DNA of 64,000 nucleotides from Mytilus californianus (taxonomy: Eukaryota; Mollusca; Bivalvia; Mytilida; Mytilidae). Of the stretch, positions 34,001 through 45,540 are shown one piece after another. The stretch is taken from positions 55,948,247 to 56,012,246 of the forward strand of contig NW_026262604.1 in NCBI RefSeq assembly GCF_021869535.1, written 5' to 3'. The position numbers and the translations under genes were made by a program. A model generated the notes under the pieces. The model did not search any database. It saw nothing but the letters and a program-made list of their open reading frames with translations, and was not told where the DNA came from. Within the stretch, counting starts at the first letter, position 1; each line of letters starts with the position of its first letter.

Positions 34001-37000
34001 ATCAAAATAATATCTGAGAAAATATACTAAAATGATGTTCTCATTGATTAAATTACCAATTTTTCTTCTTTTGATAAAAAATAATGCAATGTTATTTGTA
34101 ACATGTTATTTCAAAGACCTCCAATAAGATTTTTTTTGTACGAATTTTGATAATGTAAGGAGAATAATACTTAAACTTTTGTTTTGTGTTGTATACAAAT
34201 TAAGTAATTTCTTTACTTTGATAGAAATTATGAACCGTCATTTGATTTTGGTACATTTTGTACATCAGGATTGGTTGTTTTTCATAAAATATGCTGAATA
34301 TCAGCAAAAAGATACTAAATTTTTGTTCCCATTGCTTAAATATGCAAATATTTCTTCTTTTATATCAGAAATAATGCAACTTCAATTGCAATCAATCATT
34401 ATAAATGCCTTTAGATAAGTAATTTTGTATAAATAAAAATGTGAATCATTGAAGGATAAATATGCATAAACTTTAGTTTTTGTTAGACAAGAATGCAATA
34501 ATTTCTTTATTTTGATAGAAATTATGAACCGTCATTTGATTTTGGTTCTTTTTGTACATCAGGATTGGTTTTTTTCATAAAATATGCTGAATTTCAGGGA
34601 AAAGATACTAAATTTTTGTTCGTGTTGCTTGAAAATGTAAATATGTCTTCTTTTGTATCAGAAATAATTCAACATCAATTGCAATCAGTCATAATTAATG
34701 CATTCAGATAAGTACTTTTGTATCAGATATAAATAATTAACTGATAAATATACATAAACTTTTGTTTTTGTTTGATAAATATTCAAAATTCCTTTATTTC
34801 ATTTTAAATTATTGACTGCCTATGGCTTTTTGTACTTTTTATGGTTTAGGATTGGTTGTTTTGTATAAAATCAAAATAATATCTGAGAAAATATACTAAA
34901 ATGTTGTTCTCATTGATTAAAATCACCAATTTTTCTTCTTTTGATAAAAAATAATGCAATGTTATTTGTAACTTGTTATTTCAAAGTCCTCCAATAAGAT
35001 TTTTTTTGTAAGAATTTTGATAATGTAAGGAGAATAATACTTAAACTTTTGTTTTGTGTTGTATACAAATTAAGTAATTTCTTTACTTTGATAGAAATTA
35101 TGAACCGTCATTTGATTTTGGTACATTTTGTACATCAGGATTGGTTGTTTTTCATAAAATATGCTGAATATCAGCAAAAAGATACTAAATTTTTGTTCCC
35201 ATTGCTTAAATATGCAAATATTTCTTCTTTTATATCAGAAATAATGCAACTTCAATTGCAATCAATCATTATAAATGCCTTTAGATAAGTAATTTTGTAT
35301 AAATAAAAATGTGAATCATTGAAGGATAAATATGCATAAACTTTAGTTTTTGTTAGACAAGAATGCAATAATTTCTTTATTTTGATAGAAATTATGAACC
35401 GTCATTTGATTTTGGTTCTCTTTGTACATCAGGATTGGTTTTTTTCATAAAATATGCTGAATTTCAGGGAAAAGATACTAAATTTTTGTTCGTGTTGCTT
35501 GAAAATGTAAATATGTCTTCTTTTGTATCAGAAATAATTCAACATCAATTGCAATCAGTCATAATTAATGCATTCAGATAAGTACTTTTGTATAAGATAT
35601 AAATAATTAACTGATAAATATACATAAACTTTTGTTTTTGTTTGATAAATATTCAAAATTCCTTTATTTCATTTTAAATTATTGACTGCCTATGGCTTTT
35701 TGTACTTTTTATGGTTTAGGATTGGTTGTTTTGTATAAAATCAAAATAATATCTGAGAAAATATACTAAAATGTTGTTCTCATTGATTAAAATCACCAAT
35801 TTTTCTTCTTTTGATAAAAAATAATGCAATGTTATTTGTAACTTGTTATTTCAAAGTCCTCCAATAAGATTTTTTTTGTAAGAATTTTGATAATGTAAGG
35901 AGAATAATACTTAAACTTTTGTTTTGTGTTGAATACAAATGCAATAATTTCTTTATATAAATAGAAATTATGAACCGTCATTTGATTTCAGTACATTTTG
36001 TACATCAGGATTGGTTGTTTTTCATAAAATATGCTGATTTTCAGAGAAAAGATACTAAATTTTTGTTTGCATTGCTTAAATATGCAAATATTTCTTCTTT
36101 TATATCAGAAATAATGCAACTTCAATTACAATCAGTCATTATAAATGCATTTAAATAAGTAATTTTGTATAAAATGTGAATGATTGAAGGATAAATATGC
36201 AGAAACTTTTGTTTTTGTTAGATAAAAATGCAATAATTTCTTTATTTTGATAGAAATTATGAACCGTCATTTGATTTTGGCTCTTTTTGTACATCAGGAT
36301 TGGTTTATTTTCCTAAAATATGCTGAATTTCAAGGAAAAGATTCTAAATTTGTGTTCGCATTGCTTAAAAATGCAGATATTTCTTCTTTAATATCAGAAA
36401 TAATTCAACGTCAATTGCAATCAGTCATAAGTAATGCATTCAAATAAGTACTTTTATATAAGATATGAATAATTTAAGGATAAATATACATAAACTTTTG
36501 TTTTTTTAAAAAAGAATTCAATAATTTCTCTTTTTTAATGGAAATTATTGAACGCCTATGGCTTTTTGTACTTTTTATGGTTCAGGATTTGTTGTATTTC
36601 ATAAAATATGTTGAATTTAAGGGAAAAGATTCTAAATGTAATGTTCGCATTGCTTAAAAATATAAATATTTCTTCTTTTATATCAGAAATAATGCAACGT
36701 CAATTGCTTTCAGTCATTATAAATGTTGTTCGCATTATTTAAAATTACAAATTTCTCTTGTTTTGTTAAAAAATAATGCAATGTTATTTGTAACCAGTTA
36801 TTTCAAAGGCTTCAAGATTATTTTTTTTATAAGAATTTTAATATTGTAAGTAGAATAAGGCTTAAACTTTTGTTGGTGTTGAAAATGAATGCAATAATAT
36901 CTTCATTTTGATAGAAATAATGAATCACCATTTGATTTCAGTACTTTTTGTACATCAGAATTGGTTGCATTTTATAAAATATGTTGAATTTAAGAGATCA

Positions 37001-37440
37001 GATACTAAATTCAATATTCGCATTGCATAAAAATACAAATATTTCTTCTTTTATATCAGTAATAGTGCAATGCAATTCCTATCAGTCATTATAAATGCCT
37101 TTAGATAAGTAATTTTTAATAAAATGTGAATAAAGAAGGATAAATATGCAGAAACTTTTGTTTTTGTTGAAATAGAATGCAATAATTACTTTATTTGAAT
37201 GGAAATTATTGACCGTCATTGGATTTTTGTACTTTTTATAGCTTAGGATTGATTATTTTTTATTAATTTTAAAGACTATCAGAAAAAAAATACTATAATG
37301 TTGTTCTCGTTGTTTAAAATTACCAATATTTTTTTTATTTTTAAGAGAATTTGCAGCATTTTTATTTCCTATTTGTGATTTGTTTTTTTAATGGCCTCGA
37401 GATAAGTTTGTTTAAAGAATTTTAAGATTATAAGGATAAA
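31030..37440 (+). repeat. Higher-order satellite array, ~290-bp monomers in ~868-bp trimers
   Basis: Monomers of about 290 bp share 'catcaggattggtt', 'aaaagatactaaattt' and 'atttcttctttt'. Three types alternate. A1 carries 'gtacattttgtacatcagga', A2 carries 'ttggttctttttgtacatca', and B carries 'cctatggctttttgtacttt' with 'aatgcaatgttatttgtaac'. A1 markers fall near 31629, 32498, 33363, 34229, 35099 and 35969 (spacings 869, 865, 866, 870, 870). Edge monomers are more diverged. The recurrent 62-codon frames are monomer translations. Confidence 0.9.
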
Positions 37441-37968
37441 ATACTTAAAAATATTTAAAAATAATACATCGAAATTTGCAGTAAATGATCATTTCATTTT
37501 ATTTTCAAGAGCATTTTCGGAAAATAATAAAATCACTGAAAATCGCGATAAACACCGTTTTAGAAATGTCCGGGTTTGAAAAAATATTACCTAAATTAAA
37601 ACGAAAATGGCCATTCTTTAATAGTAATATTTGAATTTAGTTTTATATTCATATTTCTTTTCTTTTTAAATTCTTAAAACTGTGCTAAATAATTAATAAA
37701 AAAAGATGTTGATCATTTGTACTTGAATGTTTCGTATTTTCCATGTCGCCATTTTAATTAAATGAAACGAAACTAAGATTTCGTAATTTGTATTAGTTTA
37801 TCATCTGACGTAGTAGAGTTCAATCCGTCAGAAAGGTCGATCGGTCCTATCCGTCCAATCCGTCCGATCAGTCAAATACTTTTACTATAAGTCTGACGGA
37901 TTGGTGACGTGAGTTTGACGCGAACTTGACTGATCGGTGACTGATCGATGACCGCTGATTGATCGCTA

Positions 37969-37998
37969 AAACAGTAACGCCTAAGGTTGCAAGTACTG
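37969..37998 (-). repeat. Right terminal inverted repeat
   Basis: Perfect inverse of 30444-30473, ending ...GCAAGTACTG, followed by TA. The two following bases already belong to the interrupted transposon ORF. Confidence 0.85.
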
Positions 37999-38000
37999 TA

Positions 38001-38262
38001 GGAGAGTGAAATACAAATGGTACATATAAGAAATTCTTCCTTGAGAAAAACGGACTATAAACGCTTCTGGACAAATCTTTTCCATAGAAATGTATGGCAG
38101 GATCCTAGATATCTAGAAAGAAAACGTGCAGCTCTACGTCAGGATCCCAGAAGAAGGAACTATGTGTATCATAGGCAAGACTTCATGCCAAAATGTGAAT
38201 TAGTAAGATCATGGTTCCCCAATTTACAAAATGTACCATACATGGGCCACATGTGGGAATAA
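38001..38262 (+). pseudogene. Second ORF of the two-gene transposon, 3' part
   Basis: The frame begins directly after the TA flank (GESEIQMVHIRNSSLRK) and continues YKRFWTNLFHRNVWQDPRYL, then a basic run, YVYHRQDFMPKCELVRSWFP and PYMGHMWE, ending in TAA. The Arg/Lys-rich composition suggests nucleic-acid contact. It fits as the continuation of 27263-27578: the 5' part ends HNKQM and this starts a few codons on, with a short loss at the break. I recall these two blocks adjoining in related invertebrate proteins. Function unknown. Confidence 0.6.
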
Positions 38263-38785
38263 TTATATATATACAAATTAAATTTGTGAACAATATCATT
38301 AAGCCAATTTACACATTTTCAAACATATTTTGAGAATTTATTAAAACTATAAATATTCTGAGGAGGTCTATTGTATTTATGAAGGAACTAATCTAGTTGC
38401 AAATATTCTTGGATCTATGTGAGGATTGTATCTTGTCTGTGATTAGCAATAAGGTATGGTTTTTCATTTTTTTTAGATTGTAGCATGTGCATGCTGTTGT
38501 GTTTACAAACATTAGGAGGCTCCGCCTCTAGTGGGTCAATCTAATCATTTGAAGTTCAATATACATGTATTGACTACTTCTGAATTTTATTTTATAATTA
38601 CATAAAAATTAATTTATCAAATAACTTTGTTTTAACTTATATTTTTTCATAAGTATGTTCTGCACTTATGAGAATAATATCAAGTTAAACTTTATATTAT
38701 TTATTTAGTAAAACATAAAAATGTTTCCCAATCATGAAACCTGCAAAGAAACTTGAATTTCCCTTCATCTTTTTTATTGGCTGCT
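38263..38785. other. No recognised feature
   Basis: AT-rich 3' flank. A small hairpin 'gaggctccgcctc' lies at 38516-38528. No gene seen. Confidence 0.4.
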
Positions 38786-38789
38786 ATTT

Positions 38790-39700
38790 ATACCCCAGAC
38801 CAGGTCTTTAATAATTTACCAATAATGCATTGATTACGTTCGTTAAAATCTTTGACATCACTACACACACGGGCATAACGAACGAGTTGGGATATATAAA
38901 CACCATATGATGGAGCCAAAGGAACATCGCCGTTTAAAAAAGGAAAAAATAGGGAATAACAAATCGTCTCTTTTGTCGTAAATTTTAGTATGGAGTTTCC
39001 CTTTAGAAATTGAAATGTCTAAATCTAGAAAAGGACAACTACTGCTGTTTATGTTAGATTTATTTAAAGTTGGGTAAATTTCGGTAGTATATTTAGAGAA
39101 CTCTGGATTATTTAACGAAAAACTATCATCAAGATAACGGTAGGTATTGTTGAATGTGTCAACCAAATGTAACAATGCCGTGTCTTTACTGAGTTTGGCC
39201 ACAAACTGTGATTCATAGCAATACAAGAATACATCTGCTATTAAAAGGGCGCAATTAGTGCCAATAGAAATACCTACTACTTGTTGATACACTTTATCGC
39301 CGAAACGTACATATATGTTGTCCAGGAGAAAATTTAAAGCTTCAATCATATCTTCACATGTCCAGTAAGTGTATCTAGCATACTTTCCGTTTTCGTTACA
39401 GAAAAGGGATTTAAACGAGTTACAGCAAATAAGTTTCAATGAGATTTTTCAAAGCACCATTTAATTAAATAAGATTGTGTGGAAGTGTAGTGTAGAGAGT
39501 AGAAAAATCATAACTGTCAACAGAATTAAAAGGACCATAAAAAGCACGTATTTTATAAAACCTCTAAAGAATTTGTAACACCCTCAAATAATTAATACCA
39601 TTATTTTCATAAACTTTATTACAAAAGTTAATAATAAGTTCTTTGCTAGTAGTAAGGGAAGTAGTTTGAAGCACTGACAGATTAGTAGTAGAACACTTAC
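38790..39700 (-). mobile_element. Reverse transcriptase relic (Penelope-like or related)
   Basis: The main minus frame 39439-38861 carries GISIGTNCALLIADVFLYCY (about residues 56-75), where GIPMGTNCAPLIADLFL is usual, and the catalytic YLDD at residues 102-105 (TYRYLDDSF). It continues with CPFLDLDISISKGKLHTKIY and YDKRDDLLFPI. Upstream in other frames are YDFSTLYTTLPHNLI (about 39515-39470) and LSVLQTTSLTTSKELI (about 39680-39630). Downstream after a shift comes YISQLVRYARVCSDVKDFNE (about 38885-38825) and IIGKLLKTWSGV before a stop. At least two frameshifts make it inactive. No GIY-YIG endonuclease domain was seen, so the Penelope call is tentative. Confidence 0.8.
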
Positions 39701-40394
39701 TAGATGCGTAGATGAAACGAAAATTAAATGGTTGTTTGTGTAATGAAGGTAAACAGTATAGTCGGGACTTTCAAATGTACGGAAGAGGCTTTAAGCTGGG
39801 TTGTGGCAGTGATATGCTTGTTTACAATTTGACTCTCTGTGGAGCGTACGGACTTGGATGTAGAAGGATTCATAATTTCGTTTTGGAGAACTTCTGGAGT
39901 TAATATTTTCATCTGTTGGAATAACTTGGATTATGGATTTTGTTTAATCGAATTAAACGATTTAAATAATAAAAAATATGACAAAGCTCACTTATCATCG
40001 AGGATTCACGTTCAACGGTAACCAACTGTTGAAAGACATGATATTAATTAATACGATTGACAATTACCTGTTTCATTACTGATGAGATGATGTATATGAC
40101 TACAGGGAATTTCGTCTCTTTTTAACGATTTTGCCTTAAAATAGGTCTGGAGCTGATATTGTGTAAGACTCAACGTTTAATGATCACCAAGAACTAAGAA
40201 AACATATACCAATGTTACCCACGGGGAGCCTGTTTCGCTCACATCTTGCATTTTTGCAAAAAAGAAAGGCAACAAGATTAATTGAGTTAAGTTGACCAAC
40301 TGGCTGGTCCAAAAAGTAAAGAAACAAAAATACCGAACTCCAAGGAAAATTCGTAATCAAATGGCAAAATCAAAAGCTCAAACACATCAAACGA
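39701..40394. other. Upstream flank of the RT relic
   Basis: May contain decayed N-terminal sequence of the same element (minus frame 39912-39724), not recognised with confidence. A head-like 'gagcctgtttcgctcac' at about 40227 resembles the element head at 401. Confidence 0.35.
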
Positions 40395-40510
40395 ATGGAT
40401 AACAACTGTCATATTCCTGACTTGGTACAGGCATTTTCTTATGTAGAAAATGGTGGAACAAACCTGGTTTAACAGCTAGCTAAACATCTCACTTGTATGA
40501 CAGTCACAAT
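40395..40510 (+). repeat. Uninterrupted copy of the 15.7/18.4-kb dispersed repeat
   Basis: It reads 'atattcctgacttggtacag', then 'gcattttcttatgtagaaaa', then 'tggtggaacaaacctggttt'. It gives a second, diverged empty site for the 15.76-18.39 kb insertion. Confidence 0.7.
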
Positions 40511-40548
40511 AAATTCCATTATATTGACAACGATGTGTCTAAGTTTCT

Positions 40549-40656
40549 GTAATAGTTATCCCATGAGAACGAGGTGTGTCACTGTAAGATCACCCCGATG
40601 GCCGGAGGCCAGAGGGTGATCTAACACTGAGACACCAAGTCCGAATGGGATAACTA
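40549..40656. mobile_element. Foldback element, ~108 bp
   Basis: The ends aatagttatcccat and atgggataactatt are perfect inverses. Inner arms 'gtgtcactgtaagatcaccc' and 'gggtgatctaacactgagac' pair imperfectly around a GC-rich centre (ggccggaggcc). Confidence 0.75.
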
Positions 40657-40660
40657 TTTT

Positions 40661-41327
40661 ACATCCCAGCTGTTTTAGATTAGACGAAAAACCATTTACA
40701 ATTCATAAAATCTAGTTTAGAACGCCACACAACCATTATAATATACTTTATATATTACTATATATTATATACCCTGTATGACCCCCGAACACGATGTTTA
40801 AATATGAAACCATGTCAACTCGCCCCACTAGCCAATCGGCCTACAGTAAATCGCCACTTTCTAAAAAATCGCCAACTCTCCCCACTTATGAAAAAGGGTA
40901 AAATCCCATTGAACAGTCAGTCTGACAACTCGCCTTATTTATGAAAAGAGTTATAAAATCCAACTGAATAAAGGTCTGACAACTCGCCCCACTTATGAAA
41001 ATATCTTGCTTCCTTTAAATATATTAAATTACTGGGAATTGGTATCCAGTCGTCCTGGTGTAGGGGTATGTGTCGTGGGTTGATATGCTAAAGGTCTTGA
41101 GTTCGAATCCCAGTATAGACAATGGATTTTTTCTACATAAATTTTGAAAGTGTGTCTTTATTCTATCCTTTATAAGAATAATTCTAAGTTTTATTGTGGA
41201 TTATGCATTCCCGCCAAAATGTGGCAAACAAAGGAAAGCATGCAAAACAAAGAAACTTAATCTGGGGTGATCTGGAAGGGATGATCTGGCTCAGATCACC
41301 CCTGATAGAACAAAGGAGCTGGGATGT
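40661..41327. mobile_element. Putative 667-bp element with tRNA-like internal sequence
   Basis: Ends 'acatcccagct' (40661-40671) and 'agctgggatgt' (41317-41327) are inverted. Inside are three degenerate units around 'caactcgccccacttatgaa' (about 40818-41000), the tRNA-like segment, and a palindromic patch ('gtgatctgg...ctcagatcacccc'). The same 'gatcaccc' word occurs in the adjacent foldback, so the two may be parts of one larger element. Confidence 0.5.
41049..41120 (+). other. tRNA-like / tRNA-derived sequence with A and B boxes
   Basis: 'tggtgtaggggtatgtgt' resembles a Pol III A box, and 'gagttcgaatcccag' 41 nt later contains a good B box (gttcgaatcc). The acceptor ends pair only partly (GTC with GAC), and the anticodon arm is poor, so it is not a credible functional tRNA. 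It could be a SINE head or an internal promoter relic. Confidence 0.5.
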
Positions 41328-41339
41328 AAGTATTCCTAT

Positions 41340-42010
41340 TATCATTTTGAAGATAAAAATTGGTTAAAATTGTGACTTTTTGCCAAAAATAACAAAAAGG
41401 GCAAAACTTGTATTTCAAGGACAATAACTATTACGAGTAATCAATTTACTACTTCCGTCATATTGACGAATGTGTACATCTTATTTTACAGATAATTTTA
41501 ATATTCCTTTTACCTATATCTGCTATTATTTCTGCAAATAATGCAAACATGGGAAAAATTCATCCTTGAAGAATTCTAACTCTTACAAGAAATTAATTGA
41601 AGCTCTTAGCCTTGTCTATCTAAATTATATCATATTAGGCTGAACCTTTTTACTTTTAACAATTTTCCGCTTCATATCAAAGTCGCTGCAAAACTTAAAA
41701 TCGTCTTTTAGCGTTCATATCTCTTATGAGTGGTTAGTCAGTTGATATTTTCTACTTATTTGACTGATAAGTATTTTTTTTTTTATCGCTTTAACTATTG
41801 AAGGATTCTCTCAATCTCCCAGTGATTCATTCAACAACAAAAAACGCACAATTAGTAAATATCTTCTTGCAAGGACAATTACTCCTATAAAGCTAATTTG
41901 ACTTATTTGTAGATCTTATTCATGTTATTGTGCTGAACGTTTTTGCCATTTATATTTACTCTATATCTTTTATATTTTCTGTACAATGTGCAAACAAAGA
42001 AAAATCAATC
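41340..42010 (+). repeat. Degenerate units related to the 1-1540 element
   Basis: 'aaggacaataactattacga', 'aaggacaattactcctataa' and 'gtagatcttattcatgttat' match the '(g)gcaataactcc...gtagatcttgtc' unit of the window's first 1.2 kb. Confidence 0.6.
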
Positions 42011-42104
42011 TTCAAGAACAGTTAATTCGCATGAAAAATAAATTGACAATTTAAGAAATAATGACATATCTGTAGATGTTAAACTGTTGAACAATTTTTT
42101 TCTA

Positions 42105-42285
42105 AACAAACTGACAATGCCATGGTTAAAAAAAAAAGAAAAAGACAAACAGACAAATAATAGTACACAAAACATGACATATAAAAAACTAAAGACTTAG
42201 CAACACGAATTCTATAAAAAAAAAACTAGTGGTGATCTTACCTGTAGGTGCACCGGAAGATGTCTTATGTTTTTTCACAAAACAA
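42105..42285 (+). repeat. Fragment of an abundant mussel repeat
   Basis: 'aactgacaatgccatggtta', 'agacaaacagacaaataata' and 'gtaggtgcaccggaagatgt' match a repeat I recall from mussel sequences. A different part of the same repeat lies at 55157-55240. Confidence 0.6.
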
Positions 42286-43489
42286 CTGTTATAATGATTC
42301 ATTCGTTGTGAATATATTGATAACAAGGTAATAAAAGAAAAATCCGGTTTTCTAATATCTGTTTATATTGTTATATGAATTGCAGCAATTTTAACCAAAA
42401 TGATTTTAATTGATAAATTTTAAAGCATATGAAAATAGATATAATAACATTGTGTTGTTTGTTCACTTTCCAAAATCTCCCATTTGTCATTACCTCGTGG
42501 TGTTCTCTGTGTAAAATTGAAATGTTATTATCAATATTTGATTTCTTCCCTTTTTAACTACTTTTTATTTTAAGTTCCAGTGTTTTGCTAGTAACTTTTG
42601 TTTGCTCGGATTTTTCGTCGTTGCATTTTTTAACAAAACGCATTTATTTGGTATACCAGTTATCAATTGACTATTTGTTCAATACGAAATTTTGAGAAAT
42701 ATCCTTGTCATCCAGAATATCATTTTTATATATTATGTTATATTTAATCCAAAAACATTCACCGTTTGAACATATTGTTTTATGTGTTTGTTCCCAAATA
42801 TTACATGTTTGATAATTTTTGTAAAGCAAGAAACAAATATAGTATTTTGTCTAAACCTCATATCACTTACTTTTCTCCATTAAAGATTAAACCGATTACC
42901 AATATTTTGCTTTCATTGCAAGCTATTTATGTGTTGGTTTGTCGTGTGAGTTTATATCTTAATCTGTTTGAATTGCTGAGATTATGGGTTTTTGTTTATT
43001 CGAATTCAATATTTTTTTATATTTCATCTCTGATCAAAAAAGGAATTAACTACATTGAATTGCACTGTTTTTTTAAGTTATATAGAAACAGCCTTAAAAA
43101 GCGTCGCTCGGATATTGTTCAAAACACAACATGAAAGAAACCATGACCACAGGAATGTCCAATACGATCAACAAAACATAATACTCAATACCAATGAGAC
43201 AATGAATAAAGTTGTTTAAATTGTCAATGGTTTCATATTATATATTTAATTCAAAATAACCATGCAATGCTATAAATCCCTTTGCAGTTGTTGACGTCAT
43301 GGTCACCGGACAATGCAAATATTGACAACTTTCAGTTTAGACATACATACTATAATATATGTGTGTCCTTTTTTAAGGGGGAGGTGGTTCGTGCTGTTAA
43401 ATATTTGTCATTGTGTGGTCCAGATTTTGCTTTATTTTTATGTACAAACTACATTAAAATATGCTTAACAATAAAGTGAAAAATAACAA
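42286..43489. other. No recognised gene
   Basis: The 122-codon plus frame 42766-43134 is low-complexity and hydrophobic, and its composition follows local A/T content. No domain, acceptor/donor pair or homologue within the window supports it. Confidence 0.4.
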
Positions 43490-45480
43490 TAAAGATAAAA
43501 CAAGGCCAAACAGGAACGTTTATCTGAAGGAATGTAAAGCATATGACGCAATATAACTTTTATGCGTCAACACAATATAGATTTCTGTTTTATGCTTTTT
43601 TTTTGAATCCCAAACCATAGTATTGTGCGAACGCCTCTTATTTAATATACAGGCAGTTCTTACACGGACAGTACTTTCAACTCACAAATCCAACTGAACT
43701 GTGTTTTCGTCTCAATTTTGTATCATTTTGCCATGTACACATGATTTAATTTGTGTATTTGCTTTGTAATTTCGTCGCCTTAAAGACAAGATTTGATAAC
43801 AAATAACTTACAGAGAAGGATCCCACATAATTATCTTTTGTCATACAAAATTCATACTATGTTCTAAAACTAACAGCCCAGCGTTGCCGACTTTTATGTC
43901 ACTCATATGAATATTTACTTAAAAATTTCCAAAATTCAATCTGTCAGTATGAATTACCGTATTGGCGTTATCCCAAAAAACTAATAGAGAAACAAACGTC
44001 ATAACGTTTTATAAACGTGATATTAATTGAGAATTATTCACCTCTTTAAGTAACTTGACCATATCAGAAGTCTATAACATGTTACACATAGCATCCAACA
44101 ACAACATTTTCTTCTTTGATTGATGCCTGGATAAATCTAATGATTGCTTTGATGAGAAATACACGGGTGATTTATTACGTCATTCTTAAGTTTAATTGTA
44201 AATAAATCATGTTAAAGAATTTCCAAGAATCATCAAAGCAATTGGGTGGTGCAAATTACAACAGCAACTACTAACTTTTTTTTTTACATATCTATACCAT
44301 TTCCCGTCAACCGTCAAAAACGCAGCACAAAACCTATCAAGTTCATTAAATAGAAAAGAAACTAAAAAATAATCTTGATGATTTGACATGCGATAACTAT
44401 TTTCGAAGCTCCTAACTTTAGACAGGTCAATTAAAGTATGGCTTGGATAAACTAACGTTTGAGTCACTTAACAGCTAGGTATAGATACTAAGTTTAATAA
44501 ACATTGTTATCGTAAACTATAATCTGCAAAAGCAATGAATGAGCAAAATATTTTCACATTGTGCTAAGCGGCTTACAAAACATAAACCTCTATTGATTGT
44601 GATATTTCTAGTCTTTTCTCATCCCTAACATAGTAATAAACTAACCTTGAGGACGTCTCCTAAAAATTTATGCGTCGCTGAAAACGTCTACTCCAATATA
44701 ATGACGTTGCTGGAAAGTTATGCCCATATCTCAAATCGAGTATTACGGGTCGACTAAGCAGGGCGGTATAGGCAATGGGAAGGACAAAAACACTAAAGCA
44801 CATGCTCTAGAAGGATCGAAATCTCTTTTCTCTAATGAAATAATTATCAAAATGCATTTATTATAAAAAACAGCTAGTAAAAAATATACATGCATTGGTT
44901 TTATCATATCAAATCAATGAAAGTAAATCCATTTATATATCATATATATATAAACCAATTCCGAAACACCCAGTCGACAAGTCAGTTCATCTTTAATAAA
45001 TATATTTGAAATTGTATTGATTGAAACAACAAAGTGACATCCAAATAATCAACAAAACACTTCACAAAAAGCTTAAGATTTAGTAATATGAACCCAACCT
45101 AAAATATTTGTTGATCTCAAGTAACTTATAAAAGCTGGAAGTTCTACTCAATGAGTTTTCTCCTTTTTAAATAAGTGGCTAATTCATTTCAGAATACTTT
45201 GCATCGTAACAGAACATATTGGTTCAAGATGCCTAAGTCTTCACTAAAATAATAAACTACCGGTACAGATAGATCCTCTAATTCTATAAGGCGAACAAAG
45301 TTGACAGCTTGAAAAAAAAGAATAGACAGTCTCGGCTTTGGTGTAAGTCGTATTTGAAAAGACATATACTGCCTGCAACAAGTGGATATAGAAGTGGTAC
45401 TAAATAACCAAGGTATGCTGTAACGGTCAACCAAAGAATTTACACAATGAGCCAGCGACTACTGACAAAAAATATGTTAT
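43490..45480 (-). repeat. Paralogous block L2, possible gene remnant on minus
   Basis: Homologous in pieces to L1 (18.7-20 kb) and L3 (59-62.8 kb). 43880-44010 ('cgttgccgacttttatgtca') corresponds to 60375-60500. 44270-44570 ('atttcccgtcaaccgtc', 'gatttgacatgcgataacta') corresponds to 62460-62760. 44950-45440 corresponds to 59030-59530. Minus frames of 86 and 81 codons are present (44467-44207; 45434-45189, containing EDLSVPVVYYFSEDLGILNQ). The latter aligns with the L3 minus frame containing LFVLMVYCFCDDLEILVRAR. This suggests a shared decayed exon or a conserved repeat. No known family recognised. Confidence 0.5.
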
Positions 45481-45540
45481 TTAGCAGCCATAATTTATCT
45501 ACGTATGCTAAACTGGTTGTCTGTAACAATGTAAGCTCTA

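Larger units (their letters stand above)
30444..37998. mobile_element. 7.55-kb TIR-bounded element filled with satellite DNA
   Basis: Perfect 30-bp terminal inverted repeats (30444-30473 and 37969-37998) begin CAGTACTTGCAACC. TA directly flanks both sides (30442-30443 and 37999-38000). A CAGT terminus with a TA duplication fits Tc1/mariner-type ends. Inside the ends are subterminal clusters of 'gactgatcggtga'/'gatcgatgac' motifs (about 30475-30640 and 37810-37965). The interior is the satellite array. No transposase frame is visible, so any movement would have to be in trans. Confidence 0.8.

Noticed and set aside
31050-36447. A family of nine 62-79 codon plus-strand ORFs with nearly the same protein
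   Set aside because: They are translations of satellite monomers. Sister monomers carry stops in the same frame (for example TGA near 33787), B-type monomers lack the frame, and the reading adds nothing beyond DNA conservation from recent array turnover.
27569-38015. A 7-bp target duplication 'acaaatg' around the 10.4-kb insertion
   Set aside because: The right copy appears to belong to the interrupted ORF itself, which already starts at 38001 next to the TA flank, so the match is probably chance.
41049-41120. A functional tRNA gene
   Set aside because: A and B boxes are visible, but the acceptor stem pairs poorly and the anticodon arm is not convincing.
42766-43134. A 122-codon membrane protein
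   Set aside because: Hydrophobic residues follow from T-rich codons. No start context, no conserved motif and no paralogue.
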